A program made the position numbers and the translations under genes. From Caryophanales bacterium (lineage in GTDB: Bacteria > Bacillota > Bacilli > CAJFEE01): a stretch of 64,000 bases of DNA. Where the stretch lies: positions 62,001 to 126,000 of the forward strand of contig JAQSYP010000001.1 of the NCBI GenBank assembly GCA_029256085.1, in the 5' to 3' direction. Positions 8,816 to 17,187 of this stretch are shown here, piece by piece (within the stretch, counting starts at the first letter, position 1; every line of letters starts with the position of its first letter). Under the pieces are notes generated by a model, which had not been told where the DNA came from, did not search any database, and saw only the letters and a program-made list of their open reading frames with translations.

Positions 8816-9223
8816 ATGAAAAAGAAGTTTGATAACTTGATATTAATAACTTATTTATTGATAATCATCGTAATTGTCTATGGAGGAGCAACGTTTGGGA
8901 CAAAGTACTATAGAGAATTAATGAATCAACCTGGTGTTGTCATTAAAGATGGTGTTCAGATTGCTACAATTATTGTAAATGAAGTAGGGTACGAACCTCA
9001 AACTTTGGAACTTAAATCAAATATTCCGACAAAAATTAATTTTTATGCCGATGAGACTGCAACTTGTTCAAGACAAGTTACTTCTAAACAATTAGATTTT
9101 TTTAAGACTTTATATGTTAATAAATCCGAAGTAATTGATGTTGGCAAGTTAACTCCAGGAACTTATAAGTATCAATGTGGCATGGGAATGCATACTGGTG
9201 AATTAAAAGTAATTACTGAATAA
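8816..9223 (+). CDS. Membrane-anchored cupredoxin-like protein
   Basis: This 135-residue protein has one N-terminal membrane anchor (~9-28) and an extracytoplasmic cupredoxin fold (~48-135). The signature matches the C-terminal domain of the protein at 2493-3368: QIATIIVNEVGY, a Cys in TATCSRQV and a terminal CGMGMHTG. Here a histidine follows the Met pair, whereas the longer paralogue has Tyr-Trp. Predicted ligands are two Cys, Met and possibly His. It directly follows the kinase gene, so it may be an accessory copper binder for the sensor or a chaperone. The family is of the Cupredoxin_1/EfeO type by sequence pattern. Confidence 0.8.
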   Translation: MKKKFDNLILITYLLIIIVIVYGGATFGTKYYRELMNQPGVVIKDGVQIATIIVNEVGYEPQTLELKSNIPTKINFYADETATCSRQVTSKQLDFFKTLYVNKSEVIDVGKLTPGTYKYQCGMGMHTGELKVITE

Positions 9224-9234
9224 GGTGATATTGT

Positions 9235-9543
9235 ATGATTAAATCAATCACAACTGATGAACTTCAAACACAACTCGAAAATGAAACAGAACTTAAATGT
9301 ATTGATGTCAGAGAAGATAATGAAGTTCTTGAGACTGGCATTATTCCACAGGCCGAGCATATAAAAATGGGAATAATTCCTTTTTACTTAGATAAACTTG
9401 ATAAAAACGCTAAGTATGTAATCATCTGTAGATCAGGTAAAAGAAGTTTAAAAATATGTGAGATAATGGATAGACAAGGTTTTGAAGTTTTAAATCTCAC
9501 TGGTGGGATGTTAGACTGGAAGGGTCCGTTGAAAAAATATTAA
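9235..9543 (+). CDS. Single-domain rhodanese-like protein
   Basis: The 102-residue protein is one rhodanese domain: CIDVREDNEV near the start, the active-site loop VIICRSGKRS with the catalytic Cys, and the terminal LTGGMLDWKG. No signal peptide is present, so it acts in the cytoplasm. It is the last gene of the regulator–kinase–cupredoxin run, 11 bases after the cupredoxin, and is followed by a terminator. Sulfane-sulfur transfer could link to thiol or copper stress, but the substrate is unknown. Confidence 0.88.
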   Translation: MIKSITTDELQTQLENETELKCIDVREDNEVLETGIIPQAEHIKMGIIPFYLDKLDKNAKYVIICRSGKRSLKICEIMDRQGFEVLNLTGGMLDWKGPLKKY

Positions 9544-9567
9544 CATCGCTGATTGCGGTGTTTTTTT
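9542..9567 (+). terminator. Terminator after rhodanese gene
   Basis: The stem AACATCGC / GCGGTGTT (one G-T pair) with a 5-base loop is followed by a T run. It begins at the rhodanese stop codon. Confidence 0.75.
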
Positions 9568-9572
9568 AATTT

Positions 9573-9688
9573 GGATTAAAAAACTTTGGAAACGGATTAA
9601 AAAACTTTGGAAACGGATTAAAAAACTTTGGAAACGGATTAAAAAATTTATGAAACGGATTAAAAAGATTATGAAATGGATTAAATAT
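9573..9688. repeat. 21-bp tandem array (five full units plus a partial)
   Basis: Units begin GGATTAAAAA at 9573, 9594, 9615, 9636, 9657 and 9678. The first three are identical; the last ones diverge. It occupies the 345-base gap between the rhodanese and subtilisin genes. One frame reads as a cationic heptad (IKKLWKR) but lacks a recognised start codon. There are no unique spacers, so it is not a CRISPR. Confidence 0.9.
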
Positions 9689-9888
9689 CAAAATAAGTAA
9701 ATATATGTAATTTAGACCTTTTATAAAGTATACTAAGGGTAATGTAGGTATATTGAACCGTTTTTTATGTCTTTAATATGAAATCCATTTACATTAATAA
9801 TATTTAGCCGAAATAAATAGTAATATAGCTAATTAATACATTTTTTTACATATAATTTTATTCAAAATAACTTAAAGGATTGATTATT

Positions 9889-12800
9889 ATGAGACTCATG
9901 TCTGGCAGAGCAAAAAATAGTTTGACAAAGCTATCAATTTTATTTGTATTACTGTATTCAGTATTACCATCTTCAATAGTAGCATCACAGACTACTAGTT
10001 CACTAGATAAGAAGCAACTTTCTAATGATCAAATTGCAAATTATCTTGAAAAAAATAAATCTACTGATGTTATAGTGAAGTACAAGGTAGATTCGGAAAC
10101 TGAGAAGCTAAAGAAAAACTTTACAATTTCAGATAATAAACAAGCTAAGAAGTTGAAAGTTAAAAAGGTAAAGCTTTCAAAATCTAAGAAGTTAAGAGAT
10201 CAGTTAGCAATTTTATCAAATGATAGTAATATAGAATTTATTGAACCGGATTACACTTTAAAAGCCGATTATGTCCCAAATGATGCATCTTACAATTTGC
10301 AGTGGGGACTAACAGCTATGAATGCTACGAGTGCATGGGATGTTACAACTGGAATTGCATCTGTACCTATTGCCATTTTAGATACTGGTGTATTAGCCAC
10401 TCATCAAGACTTGGCACCGAATATGCTTCCTGGATATAATACTATCGCTGAATCGACTAACACAGCTGATATTCATGGACATGGGACTCATGTTGCTGGA
10501 ATAGCTGCAGCATCGATAAATAATGGATACGGTATTGCTGGATTAGCAGGTTCTTCTAAAATCATACCTGTAAAGGTGTTAGGTGATACTGGTAGCGGTT
10601 CTACATTAGATATTGCTGAGGGTGTTATCTGGGCAGCCGATAACGGAGCTAAGGTTATAAACATGAGCTTAGGTAGCTCATCTGACTCATTAACATTACA
10701 AAATGCTATTAACTATGCATTTAATAAAGGCGTAGTTGTAGTAGCAGCGGCTGGAAACGATAATACAAGTGCCCTACATTATCCTGCAGCTAATGAAAAT
10801 GTAATTGCTGTATCGTCAATTGATCAAAACAAAAATAAATCTAGTTTTTCAAATTATGGTAGTCATATAGACGTTGCTGCCCCTGGTAGCGCTATTTATA
10901 GTACAGTACGAACAAGCACAACTTCATATGGTTATATGCAAGGTACATCTATGGCATCACCGTATGTTGCCGGTTTGGCTGCACTATTATTAAGTAACAA
11001 TCCAAGCCTAACTCCTAGTCAGGTAGAAGACCAAATGGAAAAATCTGCAACGGATTTAGGTACTGTTGGTTTTGATAACTATTTCGGACACGGTCTTATA
11101 AACGCGCAAGCAGCACTAAATGCAGAGCTTGATACAACTAGTCCAGTTCTTGGAGTTTCTTCAGTTGTTCCTAGTGTACTGAACACAGCTCTAATTAAAA
11201 GTGTAAAAATCACGTATTCGATCTCTGAATCTAGTTTTGTAAAAACAAGAATATTAGATTCAAATGGTAATCAAATAAAAGTAATTGACAATAACATTGG
11301 AAAAAAAGCTGGTATTAACTATGCTATCTGGGATTGTAAGAATACTGCAGGATATTTAGTTGGAGAAGGAGTCTATACGGCTGAAATTGTTGTAAAAGAT
11401 GGTGCTGGTAATTTATCAAATACAGTAACTCAAACAATAAAAGTTGATAAAACTGCTGCAGTTATATCATCACTAGCTGTATCTCAGGCTACTTTCAAGC
11501 CTACTGAGCTAAATAACCAAACTATTACTTTTACAACAAATGAAAATAGTTATGTGACGGTTGGGATTTATAACGCAAAAAATGCGCTTGTAAATCAAAT
11601 TGAATTAAATTTTCTTAGGTCTGCTGGATCTCAGTCATTATCGTGGGATGGGAAAGATAGATACGGAAATATCGTTCCAGATGGTAATTATTCTGTAAAA
11701 ATAGATGCTAAAGATTTAGCTAATAACAAATCTATACAACAACTAAAGACATTCAGTGTTAGTAGGCTAAATAGTTATATTAGTATTTTCAAAGATGGTC
11801 CAGATCCATTTAAGGCAACTGGTTCTAGTTTTAACACTATTTATTATACTTTACTACAACCTGCTACAGTTGAGTTGTCAGTATTAGACTTAAACGGTAA
11901 TTTAATAAAAACAATAGTAAATGCACCTAGTACAACTGGATCAAAGTATGCAAGATGGGATGGGAAAAACAGTTCAGGACTTCTTGTCGACGAAGGTACT
12001 TATATTTATAGTTTAAAGCTTTATGGTGCAAATGCCACCTTGATTAGTGATATTAGGGGAGCTGTAAATGTAGATAAGGTAGCTCCACAAGTAACGAATG
12101 AAAGTGTATCGCCGGGAACTGTAACCAGTAACACAGATATTTCAATAGATTATACTCTTTCAGAAAAAGCAAAAGTAACAGTTTTGATTTATAATACATC
12201 AAATGTATTAATAAAGACTTTAACGTCCAATTTAATCCAACAAGCAGGTAGTAACTCACTAAAGTGGGATGGAAAGAATAGTAGAGGTTTATTTGCACCA
12301 GATGAAACATATAAAGTTAAAATTAGAGCAACTGATTTTGTTGGCTTTGTAACTTTAAAGGATTTAGGTACAGTTGTCTTGGAAAAGGATTCTCCTGGTA
12401 TAACAACAGTTACAATGGCTCCAAATCCGTTTAAGGTAACCGGTACAACACTGAGTGCATTAAGGTATACATTAATAGAAAAAACAAATGTTACTATTAA
12501 AATTTTAGATTCAAATAACACAGTTGTTAGAACTTTAGTTGACAATATTTTACAACTGGGAATAAAAACTGTTACATGGAATGGTAAAGATGATAATGGA
12601 TTATTAGTTCCAGACGGTGTTTATACTTATAAAATTGATGGTGTTGACCTTGCAGGTAAAACAGCATCTTATACAGGTACAATAAAAACTGATAAAACTA
12701 TGCCAGTTCTTAGTTCAACAAACGTTTCACCAAGCACACTGACAACTAATACAAATATAACAATAGGATATAACCTTTCTGAAAATGCGAAAGTTACATT

Positions 12801-13638
12801 AAGAGTTTATAATAGCACAAAGGCTCTAGTTAAAACATTATTAGTAAATGCCCCACAGACTAGTGGTACAAACACAGTTACATGGGATGGGAAAATTTCA
12901 ACAACAGTATATGCACCAGATAATACTTATACTGTAAAAGCAACAGTTGTCGATCCAGTTGGATTTACTCTAAATCAGGATATAGGGACTTTTGTAATAG
13001 AGAAGCTAAGCCCAAGTGCAACAAAAATTACTATGTTACCTAATCCGATGAAGATTACTACTGCTGGCTCAAGTACACTAAGGTATATTCTGAGTGAGAA
13101 GGCAAATGTAACAGTTCAAATTCTAAACTCAAGTAATGTAGTTGTTAGAACACTAGTAAATAACACACTTCAATATGGCTCAGTATCAGTTCCTTGGAAT
13201 GGGAAAAAAGATGATGGAAATCTTGTTGAGGATGGTGTTTATACGGCTAAAATTGATATTGTTGATTTAGCAGGTAAAACAGCTAGCTATTCTACACAAT
13301 TAGTAACTGATAAAACTGCACCAGTAATTAGTAGTTTATTAGTTAATCCAAATCCATTTGTCCTAAATGCACTTGGAGATAAGGCTGCTATCAATTTTTC
13401 ACTATCAGAAAATGCAAAAGTGACGGTTCAGGTTTATACAAGTACTAATTCGTTAGTAAGAACACTTACTTCAAGCTTAGCAATGAATGCGGGTAGCAAT
13501 CAAGTTTACTGGTATGGTACGAATAGCCGCAACTATGTAATGAATTCAGGTACCTACAAAGTAAAGGTCACTGTGGTTGATAAGGTAGGTTTTACAGCAA
13601 TAAGTTATTATACATTTACATTTACTAGAAATATATAA
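9889..13638 (+). CDS. Secreted S8 subtilisin-like protease with FlgD-Ig-like repeats
   Basis: I chose ATG 9889 because AAAGGA lies 9 bases upstream; the product is 1,249 residues. A signal peptide (basic start, hydrophobic core to about residue 33) is followed by an inhibitor-type propeptide (~35-120). The catalytic domain (~130-410) shows Asp165 in AILDTGV, His198 in HGTHVAG and Ser354 in GTSMASP. The remaining ~830 residues contain eight FlgD-Ig-like modules, each with a core like WDGKDRYGNIVPDGNY and often D.AG strands between. There is no LPXTG or SLH anchor at the C-terminus, so the enzyme should be released or held by the repeats. It is monocistronic: long upstream gap and strong terminator downstream. 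Likely role: extracellular protein breakdown or surface processing. Confidence 0.93.
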   Translation: MRLMSGRAKNSLTKLSILFVLLYSVLPSSIVASQTTSSLDKKQLSNDQIANYLEKNKSTDVIVKYKVDSETEKLKKNFTISDNKQAKKLKVKKVKLSKSKKLRDQLAILSNDSNIEFIEPDYTLKADYVPNDASYNLQWGLTAMNATSAWDVTTGIASVPIAILDTGVLATHQDLAPNMLPGYNTIAESTNTADIHGHGTHVAGIAAASINNGYGIAGLAGSSKIIPVKVLGDTGSGSTLDIAEGVIWAADNGAKVINMSLGSSSDSLTLQNAINYAFNKGVVVVAAAGNDNTSALHYPAANENVIAVSSIDQNKNKSSFSNYGSHIDVAAPGSAIYSTVRTSTTSYGYMQGTSMASPYVAGLAALLLSNNPSLTPSQVEDQMEKSATDLGTVGFDNYFGHGLINAQAALNAELDTTSPVLGVSSVVPSVLNTALIKSVKITYSISESSFVKTRILDSNGNQIKVIDNNIGKKAGINYAIWDCKNTAGYLVGEGVYTAEIVVKDGAGNLSNTVTQTIKVDKTAAVISSLAVSQATFKPTELNNQTITFTTNENSYVTVGIYNAKNALVNQIELNFLRSAGSQSLSWDGKDRYGNIVPDGNYSVKIDAKDLANNKSIQQLKTFSVSRLNSYISIFKDGPDPFKATGSSFNTIYYTLLQPATVELSVLDLNGNLIKTIVNAPSTTGSKYARWDGKNSSGLLVDEGTYIYSLKLYGANATLISDIRGAVNVDKVAPQVTNESVSPGTVTSNTDISIDYTLSEKAKVTVLIYNTSNVLIKTLTSNLIQQAGSNSLKWDGKNSRGLFAPDETYKVKIRATDFVGFVTLKDLGTVVLEKDSPGITTVTMAPNPFKVTGTTLSALRYTLIEKTNVTIKILDSNNTVVRTLVDNILQLGIKTVTWNGKDDNGLLVPDGVYTYKIDGVDLAGKTASYTGTIKTDKTMPVLSSTNVSPSTLTTNTNITIGYNLSENAKVTLRVYNSTKALVKTLLVNAPQTSGTNTVTWDGKISTTVYAPDNTYTVKATVVDPVGFTLNQDIGTFVIEKLSPSATKITMLPNPMKITTAGSSTLRYILSEKANVTVQILNSSNVVVRTLVNNTLQYGSVSVPWNGKKDDGNLVEDGVYTAKIDIVDLAGKTASYSTQLVTDKTAPVISSLLVNPNPFVLNALGDKAAINFSLSENAKVTVQVYTSTNSLVRTLTSSLAMNAGSNQVYWYGTNSRNYVMNSGTYKVKVTVVDKVGFTAISYYTFTFTRNI

Positions 13639-13640
13639 AA

Positions 13641-13677
13641 ATGAGGATGTAGGTTAGCCCTACATCCTCATTTTTTT
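13641..13677 (+). terminator. Terminator after subtilisin gene
   Basis: A perfect 13-bp stem (ATGAGGATGTAGG / CCTACATCCTCAT) with a 5-base loop is followed by T7. The A-rich upstream flank makes it usable by the converging oxidoreductase transcript as well. Confidence 0.92.
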
Positions 13678-13748
13678 ATCTCAAACTAAATTGTTTTACC
13701 AAATTTTCACAATTAAAATTTTGTTACATTTTGAAACAAAAAACACCA

Positions 13749-15017
13749 CTAAAAGGGTATTTTTGTGTATTTACCTGCACTAGAGCCTGCTACTTTTCCA
13801 GTTATAATTGCAGCTGTTATATTAAATCCACCTGTATAAGCATGGATATCTATGACCTCACCGCAGAAATATAAACCACTTACAATTTTTGAAGACATTT
13901 CCTTTGGATTTATTTCTTTTGTGGAAACACCACCACCGGTTACAAATGCTTTATCAAAACCTAACGTATCCGTGACGGTAAAAGTAAAGCCTTTTATTAG
14001 ATTAGTAATATTAACTATTGTATCTTTTTTAACATTCATAAGTTGTGCTTGTAAATCAATTCCTAAATTATTCAGGAAAAATTCTGCTAGCCTTTCAGGA
14101 ATAAATAGTTTTAAAACATTTTTAAAGCTTTTCCTAGGTTCTTCTTTATGTAATCGAAGCAATTCTGATAAAAATTCATCTTTAGTCATCTTTGGCAAAC
14201 AATCTAGTTCTAATGTAACGTGTCCAACTTTAAATTTTTCTTTTACCTGTCTTATAAATTGGCTACACCTTAAAGCAGCTGGACCTGAAATACCAAAGTG
14301 CGTAAAAATTAAATCGTGACTGTGGGTAACTATCTTTTTCCCTTTTGGGTTAACAACGCTTAGTTCGATACTTTGTAAAGATAAACCCTGAAGTGTCCGA
14401 TCAATAATAAATTTTTCCTGAGAAACTAATGGTGATTCTGTAGGATAAAGTGGAGTTACTGTATGCCCAACTTCTTTTGCCCACTTATATCCATCTCCAG
14501 TTGATCCTGTTGTTGGTATGGATTTACCACCAACAGCAATTACAACAGCCTTTGAATATATTTTTTCTCCAGACGTTAATTGAACGCCTTTAATAATATT
14601 GTCTTTTACTATTAGGGAATCTACGGAAGAATTACATGAGATAACTACTTTATTTTTTTTAAGATTTTTAATAAACGCATTTATAATAGTAGAAGACTGA
14701 TCATCTTCAGGAAACATTCTCCCATTATCTTCTTCTTTTAAGTTAACGCCACTTTTTTTGAAGAAGCTAATAATATCTTTATTGTCAAAAATAGAGAAGG
14801 CTGAGTATAAAAATTTTCCGTTTCCAGGAATATTTTTAATAATTTCTTCAACTGAAAGGTTAGAAGTGACATTACACCGTCCGCCACCAGTAATCGAAAG
14901 CTTTCTACCAAGAGCGTTTCCCTTTTCAAATAATATTGTTGTTGCACCTTCTTTAGCAGCATTAACAGCAGCCATCATTCCTGCCGGTCCACCACCAATA
15001 ACAATTACATCATACAT
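13749..15017 (-). CDS. ytfP: BaiN/HI0933-family FAD-dependent oxidoreductase
   Basis: The 422-residue protein begins MYDVIVIGGGPAGM, an FAD dinucleotide-binding fold, followed by the family block GRKLSITGGGRCNVTS and a second glycine-rich motif IAVGGKSIPTTGSTGDGY. It ends with GLYFCGEVIDIHAYTGGFN, typical of the HI0933/YhiN/BaiN flavoprotein family (YtfP in B. subtilis). The substrate is not known for most members; some reduce bile-acid or other conjugated rings. The start ATG has SD GAGGT. It is transcribed toward the subtilisin gene and divergently from the MurJ-like gene, matching Bacillus order. Confidence 0.92.
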   Translation of the reverse strand: MYDVIVIGGGPAGMMAAVNAAKEGATTILFEKGNALGRKLSITGGGRCNVTSNLSVEEIIKNIPGNGKFLYSAFSIFDNKDIISFFKKSGVNLKEEDNGRMFPEDDQSSTIINAFIKNLKKNKVVISCNSSVDSLIVKDNIIKGVQLTSGEKIYSKAVVIAVGGKSIPTTGSTGDGYKWAKEVGHTVTPLYPTESPLVSQEKFIIDRTLQGLSLQSIELSVVNPKGKKIVTHSHDLIFTHFGISGPAALRCSQFIRQVKEKFKVGHVTLELDCLPKMTKDEFLSELLRLHKEEPRKSFKNVLKLFIPERLAEFFLNNLGIDLQAQLMNVKKDTIVNITNLIKGFTFTVTDTLGFDKAFVTGGGVSTKEINPKEMSSKIVSGLYFCGEVIDIHAYTGGFNITAAIITGKVAGSSAGKYTKIPF

Positions 15018-15178
15018 ATAATAACCTCACAAATCGCTGTTTTTGTTTTCATTTATAATTTAAATGTGTAAAATATGGTTATGCTTTTAAAAAGACAAAA
15101 TTTGACAATTATACCTATTCAATAATAATACCCAATATTATTATGTGCAATAAGGGGAATTTAGAGGGAGTTTAATAG

Positions 15179-16804
15179 ATGGCAGATTCAAAATTTATTA
15201 GGGGGACGTTAATTGTAACGCTCGGCACTTTTTTTATTAAGTTCCTCGGAATGATCTATGTTATTCCTTTATATAGTCTTATTGGTGAAAAGGGTGGAGC
15301 TTTATATACATACGGATATAGTCAATATTTAATATTCTTAAGTATTTCAACAATGGGTATACCACTTGCTGTTTCCAAGTTTGTTTCTAAATATAATTCC
15401 TTAGGAGATTATTATACAAGCAGGCGACTGTTCAAATCTGCATTTACATTAATGCTCGCGACGGGAGTAGGCTTCTTTTTAATACTATATAGTTTGGCGC
15501 CATTTATAGCCAAAGTATCATTAGGTAGCGAAGAACTTAGCAACTCTGTAGAGGATGTTACTTACGTAATAAGAATGGTTAGTTTTGCATTAATTCTTGT
15601 ACCAGTAATGAGTATTATTAGAGGTTTTTTTCAAGGTCATCAATCGATGGGACCAACGACAGTTTCACAAATCGTTGAGCAGATTGTGAGAATTGCTTTT
15701 TTATTAGGCGCTGCATTCTATGTTCTCAAAATTCAAGACAGTACAATAACTAGAGCTGTTGGCTATGCAACGTTCGCGGCATTTGTCGGAGCTTTAGGAG
15801 GTCTAGTAGTATTAATATATTATTGGTTTAAAAGAAAGAAACATTTAGATGATTTATTAAAAACGAGCACTAATACTATTAAGCTTCCTTACTTAAAACT
15901 ATATAAAGAATTATTAGTTTATGCGATTCCGTTCGTTTTCGTTGGGATTGCAATGCCAATATACCAATATATTGACGTCACAACATTTAACAGGACAATG
16001 ATTGAAATTGGACAAGGCAGTGAAGCAGAAAAACAACTTGGTATAATAAATATGTACGCACAAAAATTAGTCATGATCCCAGTATCACTTGCTACAGCTA
16101 TGGGGTTAACTTTAGTTCCAGCAATTACAAAATCTTATACTGAAAATGACTTTGACTCTCTAAAGTCTCAAATTACTAAGACTTTTGAGATTATCTTATT
16201 TTTAACAATACCAGCAGTAGTTGGGTTAAGTATATTGGCTGACCCAGCATATTCAGTATTCTATTCATATAGTAAAACAGGAAGTATGTTACTTGCCTGG
16301 TATGCACCTGCAGCTCTAGGTTTTGCACTATTTTCTGTAACGATATCAATTTTACAAGGTATGAACTTACAGAAGTTTACGATGATAAGTTTAGGGTTAG
16401 GAATTCTAACTAAATTAGTATTGAATATCCCACTTATAATGTTATTAGAAGGTAGGGGTTCTATTATTGCGACTGCCTTGGGGTTTGGGATTTCGGTAGC
16501 ATACAACCTTTTAATAATTAAAAAGCGTGTTAAATATTCATATCGTGCTGTCTTTAGAAGATTTGCTCAAACATCCATCTTTACATTGATAATGGGTATG
16601 TCTGTTATATTTGTTAATTCGTTTGTGAATAACTATTTCAGCACAGAGGTTAGTAAAGGACAGGGCTTCGTTTTATTGACAATAGGAGTATTGGTGGGCG
16701 TATTAGTTTATGGTTATTTAAGTTTAGGATCTGGTCTTGCTGGACATGTTCTCGGAAATCGATTTAATTTCTTAAAAAAGAAACTGCCCGCAAAAAATAG
16801 TTAA
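15179..16804 (+). CDS. murJ: MurJ-type lipid II flippase / polysaccharide exporter (YtgP)
   Basis: The 541-residue protein has about 14 membrane segments and the MATE/MOP-superfamily N-terminus (IRGTLIVTLGTFFIKFLGMIYVIPLY). Length and position next to ytfP and an RsuA-type gene match B. subtilis YtgP, shown to act as MurJ, which flips lipid II across the membrane for peptidoglycan synthesis. Basic loops (KRKKHL, KKRVKYSYR) mark cytoplasmic sides. The start ATG has SD GAGGGAG. Its last codons overlap a hairpin that ends the converging small gene. Spore-wall SpoVB paralogues look similar, but context favours YtgP/MurJ. Confidence 0.9.
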   Translation: MADSKFIRGTLIVTLGTFFIKFLGMIYVIPLYSLIGEKGGALYTYGYSQYLIFLSISTMGIPLAVSKFVSKYNSLGDYYTSRRLFKSAFTLMLATGVGFFLILYSLAPFIAKVSLGSEELSNSVEDVTYVIRMVSFALILVPVMSIIRGFFQGHQSMGPTTVSQIVEQIVRIAFLLGAAFYVLKIQDSTITRAVGYATFAAFVGALGGLVVLIYYWFKRKKHLDDLLKTSTNTIKLPYLKLYKELLVYAIPFVFVGIAMPIYQYIDVTTFNRTMIEIGQGSEAEKQLGIINMYAQKLVMIPVSLATAMGLTLVPAITKSYTENDFDSLKSQITKTFEIILFLTIPAVVGLSILADPAYSVFYSYSKTGSMLLAWYAPAALGFALFSVTISILQGMNLQKFTMISLGLGILTKLVLNIPLIMLLEGRGSIIATALGFGISVAYNLLIIKKRVKYSYRAVFRRFAQTSIFTLIMGMSVIFVNSFVNNYFSTEVSKGQGFVLLTIGVLVGVLVYGYLSLGSGLAGHVLGNRFNFLKKKLPAKNS

Positions 16805-16812
16805 TGCGGGCA
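16785..16812 (-). terminator. Terminator of the small Tyr/Gly gene, overlapping the murJ 3' end
   Basis: The inverted repeat TGCCCGC / GCGGGCA is followed, read on the minus strand, by a T-rich tract. The murJ stop codon lies in the loop, so the two convergent genes share it. Confidence 0.6.
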
Positions 16813-16819
16813 TGATATT

Positions 16820-17077
16820 TTAGAAGTCGTATTCTTGTGAATAACCGTAACCGAGTTGACGTTCAACTCTTTGTAATCTACGGTTTAATCTATTTATTCT
16901 ATCTGTGTGTTGTTCCAGCACTCTTTCAATACGGTTAAGTCGTTGTTGTATTCCTTGTTGGCCATACTGATAACCACCACCGTAGCCACCACCACCTAAA
17001 CCTGGAATAGGAATAGTGATAGTTTGTCTTGGATCGTAATATTGAACTTGATTATTTTCGTCATAATAATAATACAT
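16820..17077 (-). CDS. Small Tyr/Gly-rich coiled-coil protein
   Basis: The 85-residue protein has a tyrosine-rich head (MYYYYDENNQVQYYDP), a glycine/tyrosine stretch (GLGGGGYGGGYQYGQQG) and a C-terminal heptad region with regular Leu/Ile, Arg and Glu (RLNRIERVLEQHTDRINRLN) predicted to form a coiled coil. The start ATG has an excellent SD (AAGGAGGG), so it is a real gene. The family is not recognised. Tyr/Gly-rich composition with an oligomerising tail resembles small spore-coat proteins, so a coat role is plausible but unproven. It stands alone on the minus strand between murJ and the pseudouridine synthase. Confidence 0.75.
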   Translation of the reverse strand: MYYYYDENNQVQYYDPRQTITIPIPGLGGGGYGGGYQYGQQGIQQRLNRIERVLEQHTDRINRLNRRLQRVERQLGYGYSQEYDF

Positions 17078-17187
17078 AAGTTTTCCCTCCTTAAACTAGT
17101 ACATTTTATGGGGGGACAAATATCATGTGTGCTAGTCAAAAGCCCTTTTTAGCGAATTAGTTTTCTTTATAAAATGGAGGTAAAGTA

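Noticed and set aside
9573-9688. 21-bp array considered as CRISPR or as a real peptide gene
   Set aside because: No spacers; no usable start codon or SD for the open frame. Kept as a repeat and a finding only.
17112-17156. 14-codon frame (ATG GGG GGA ...) before the RsuA-type gene
   Set aside because: No SD upstream and no relation to a known leader peptide.
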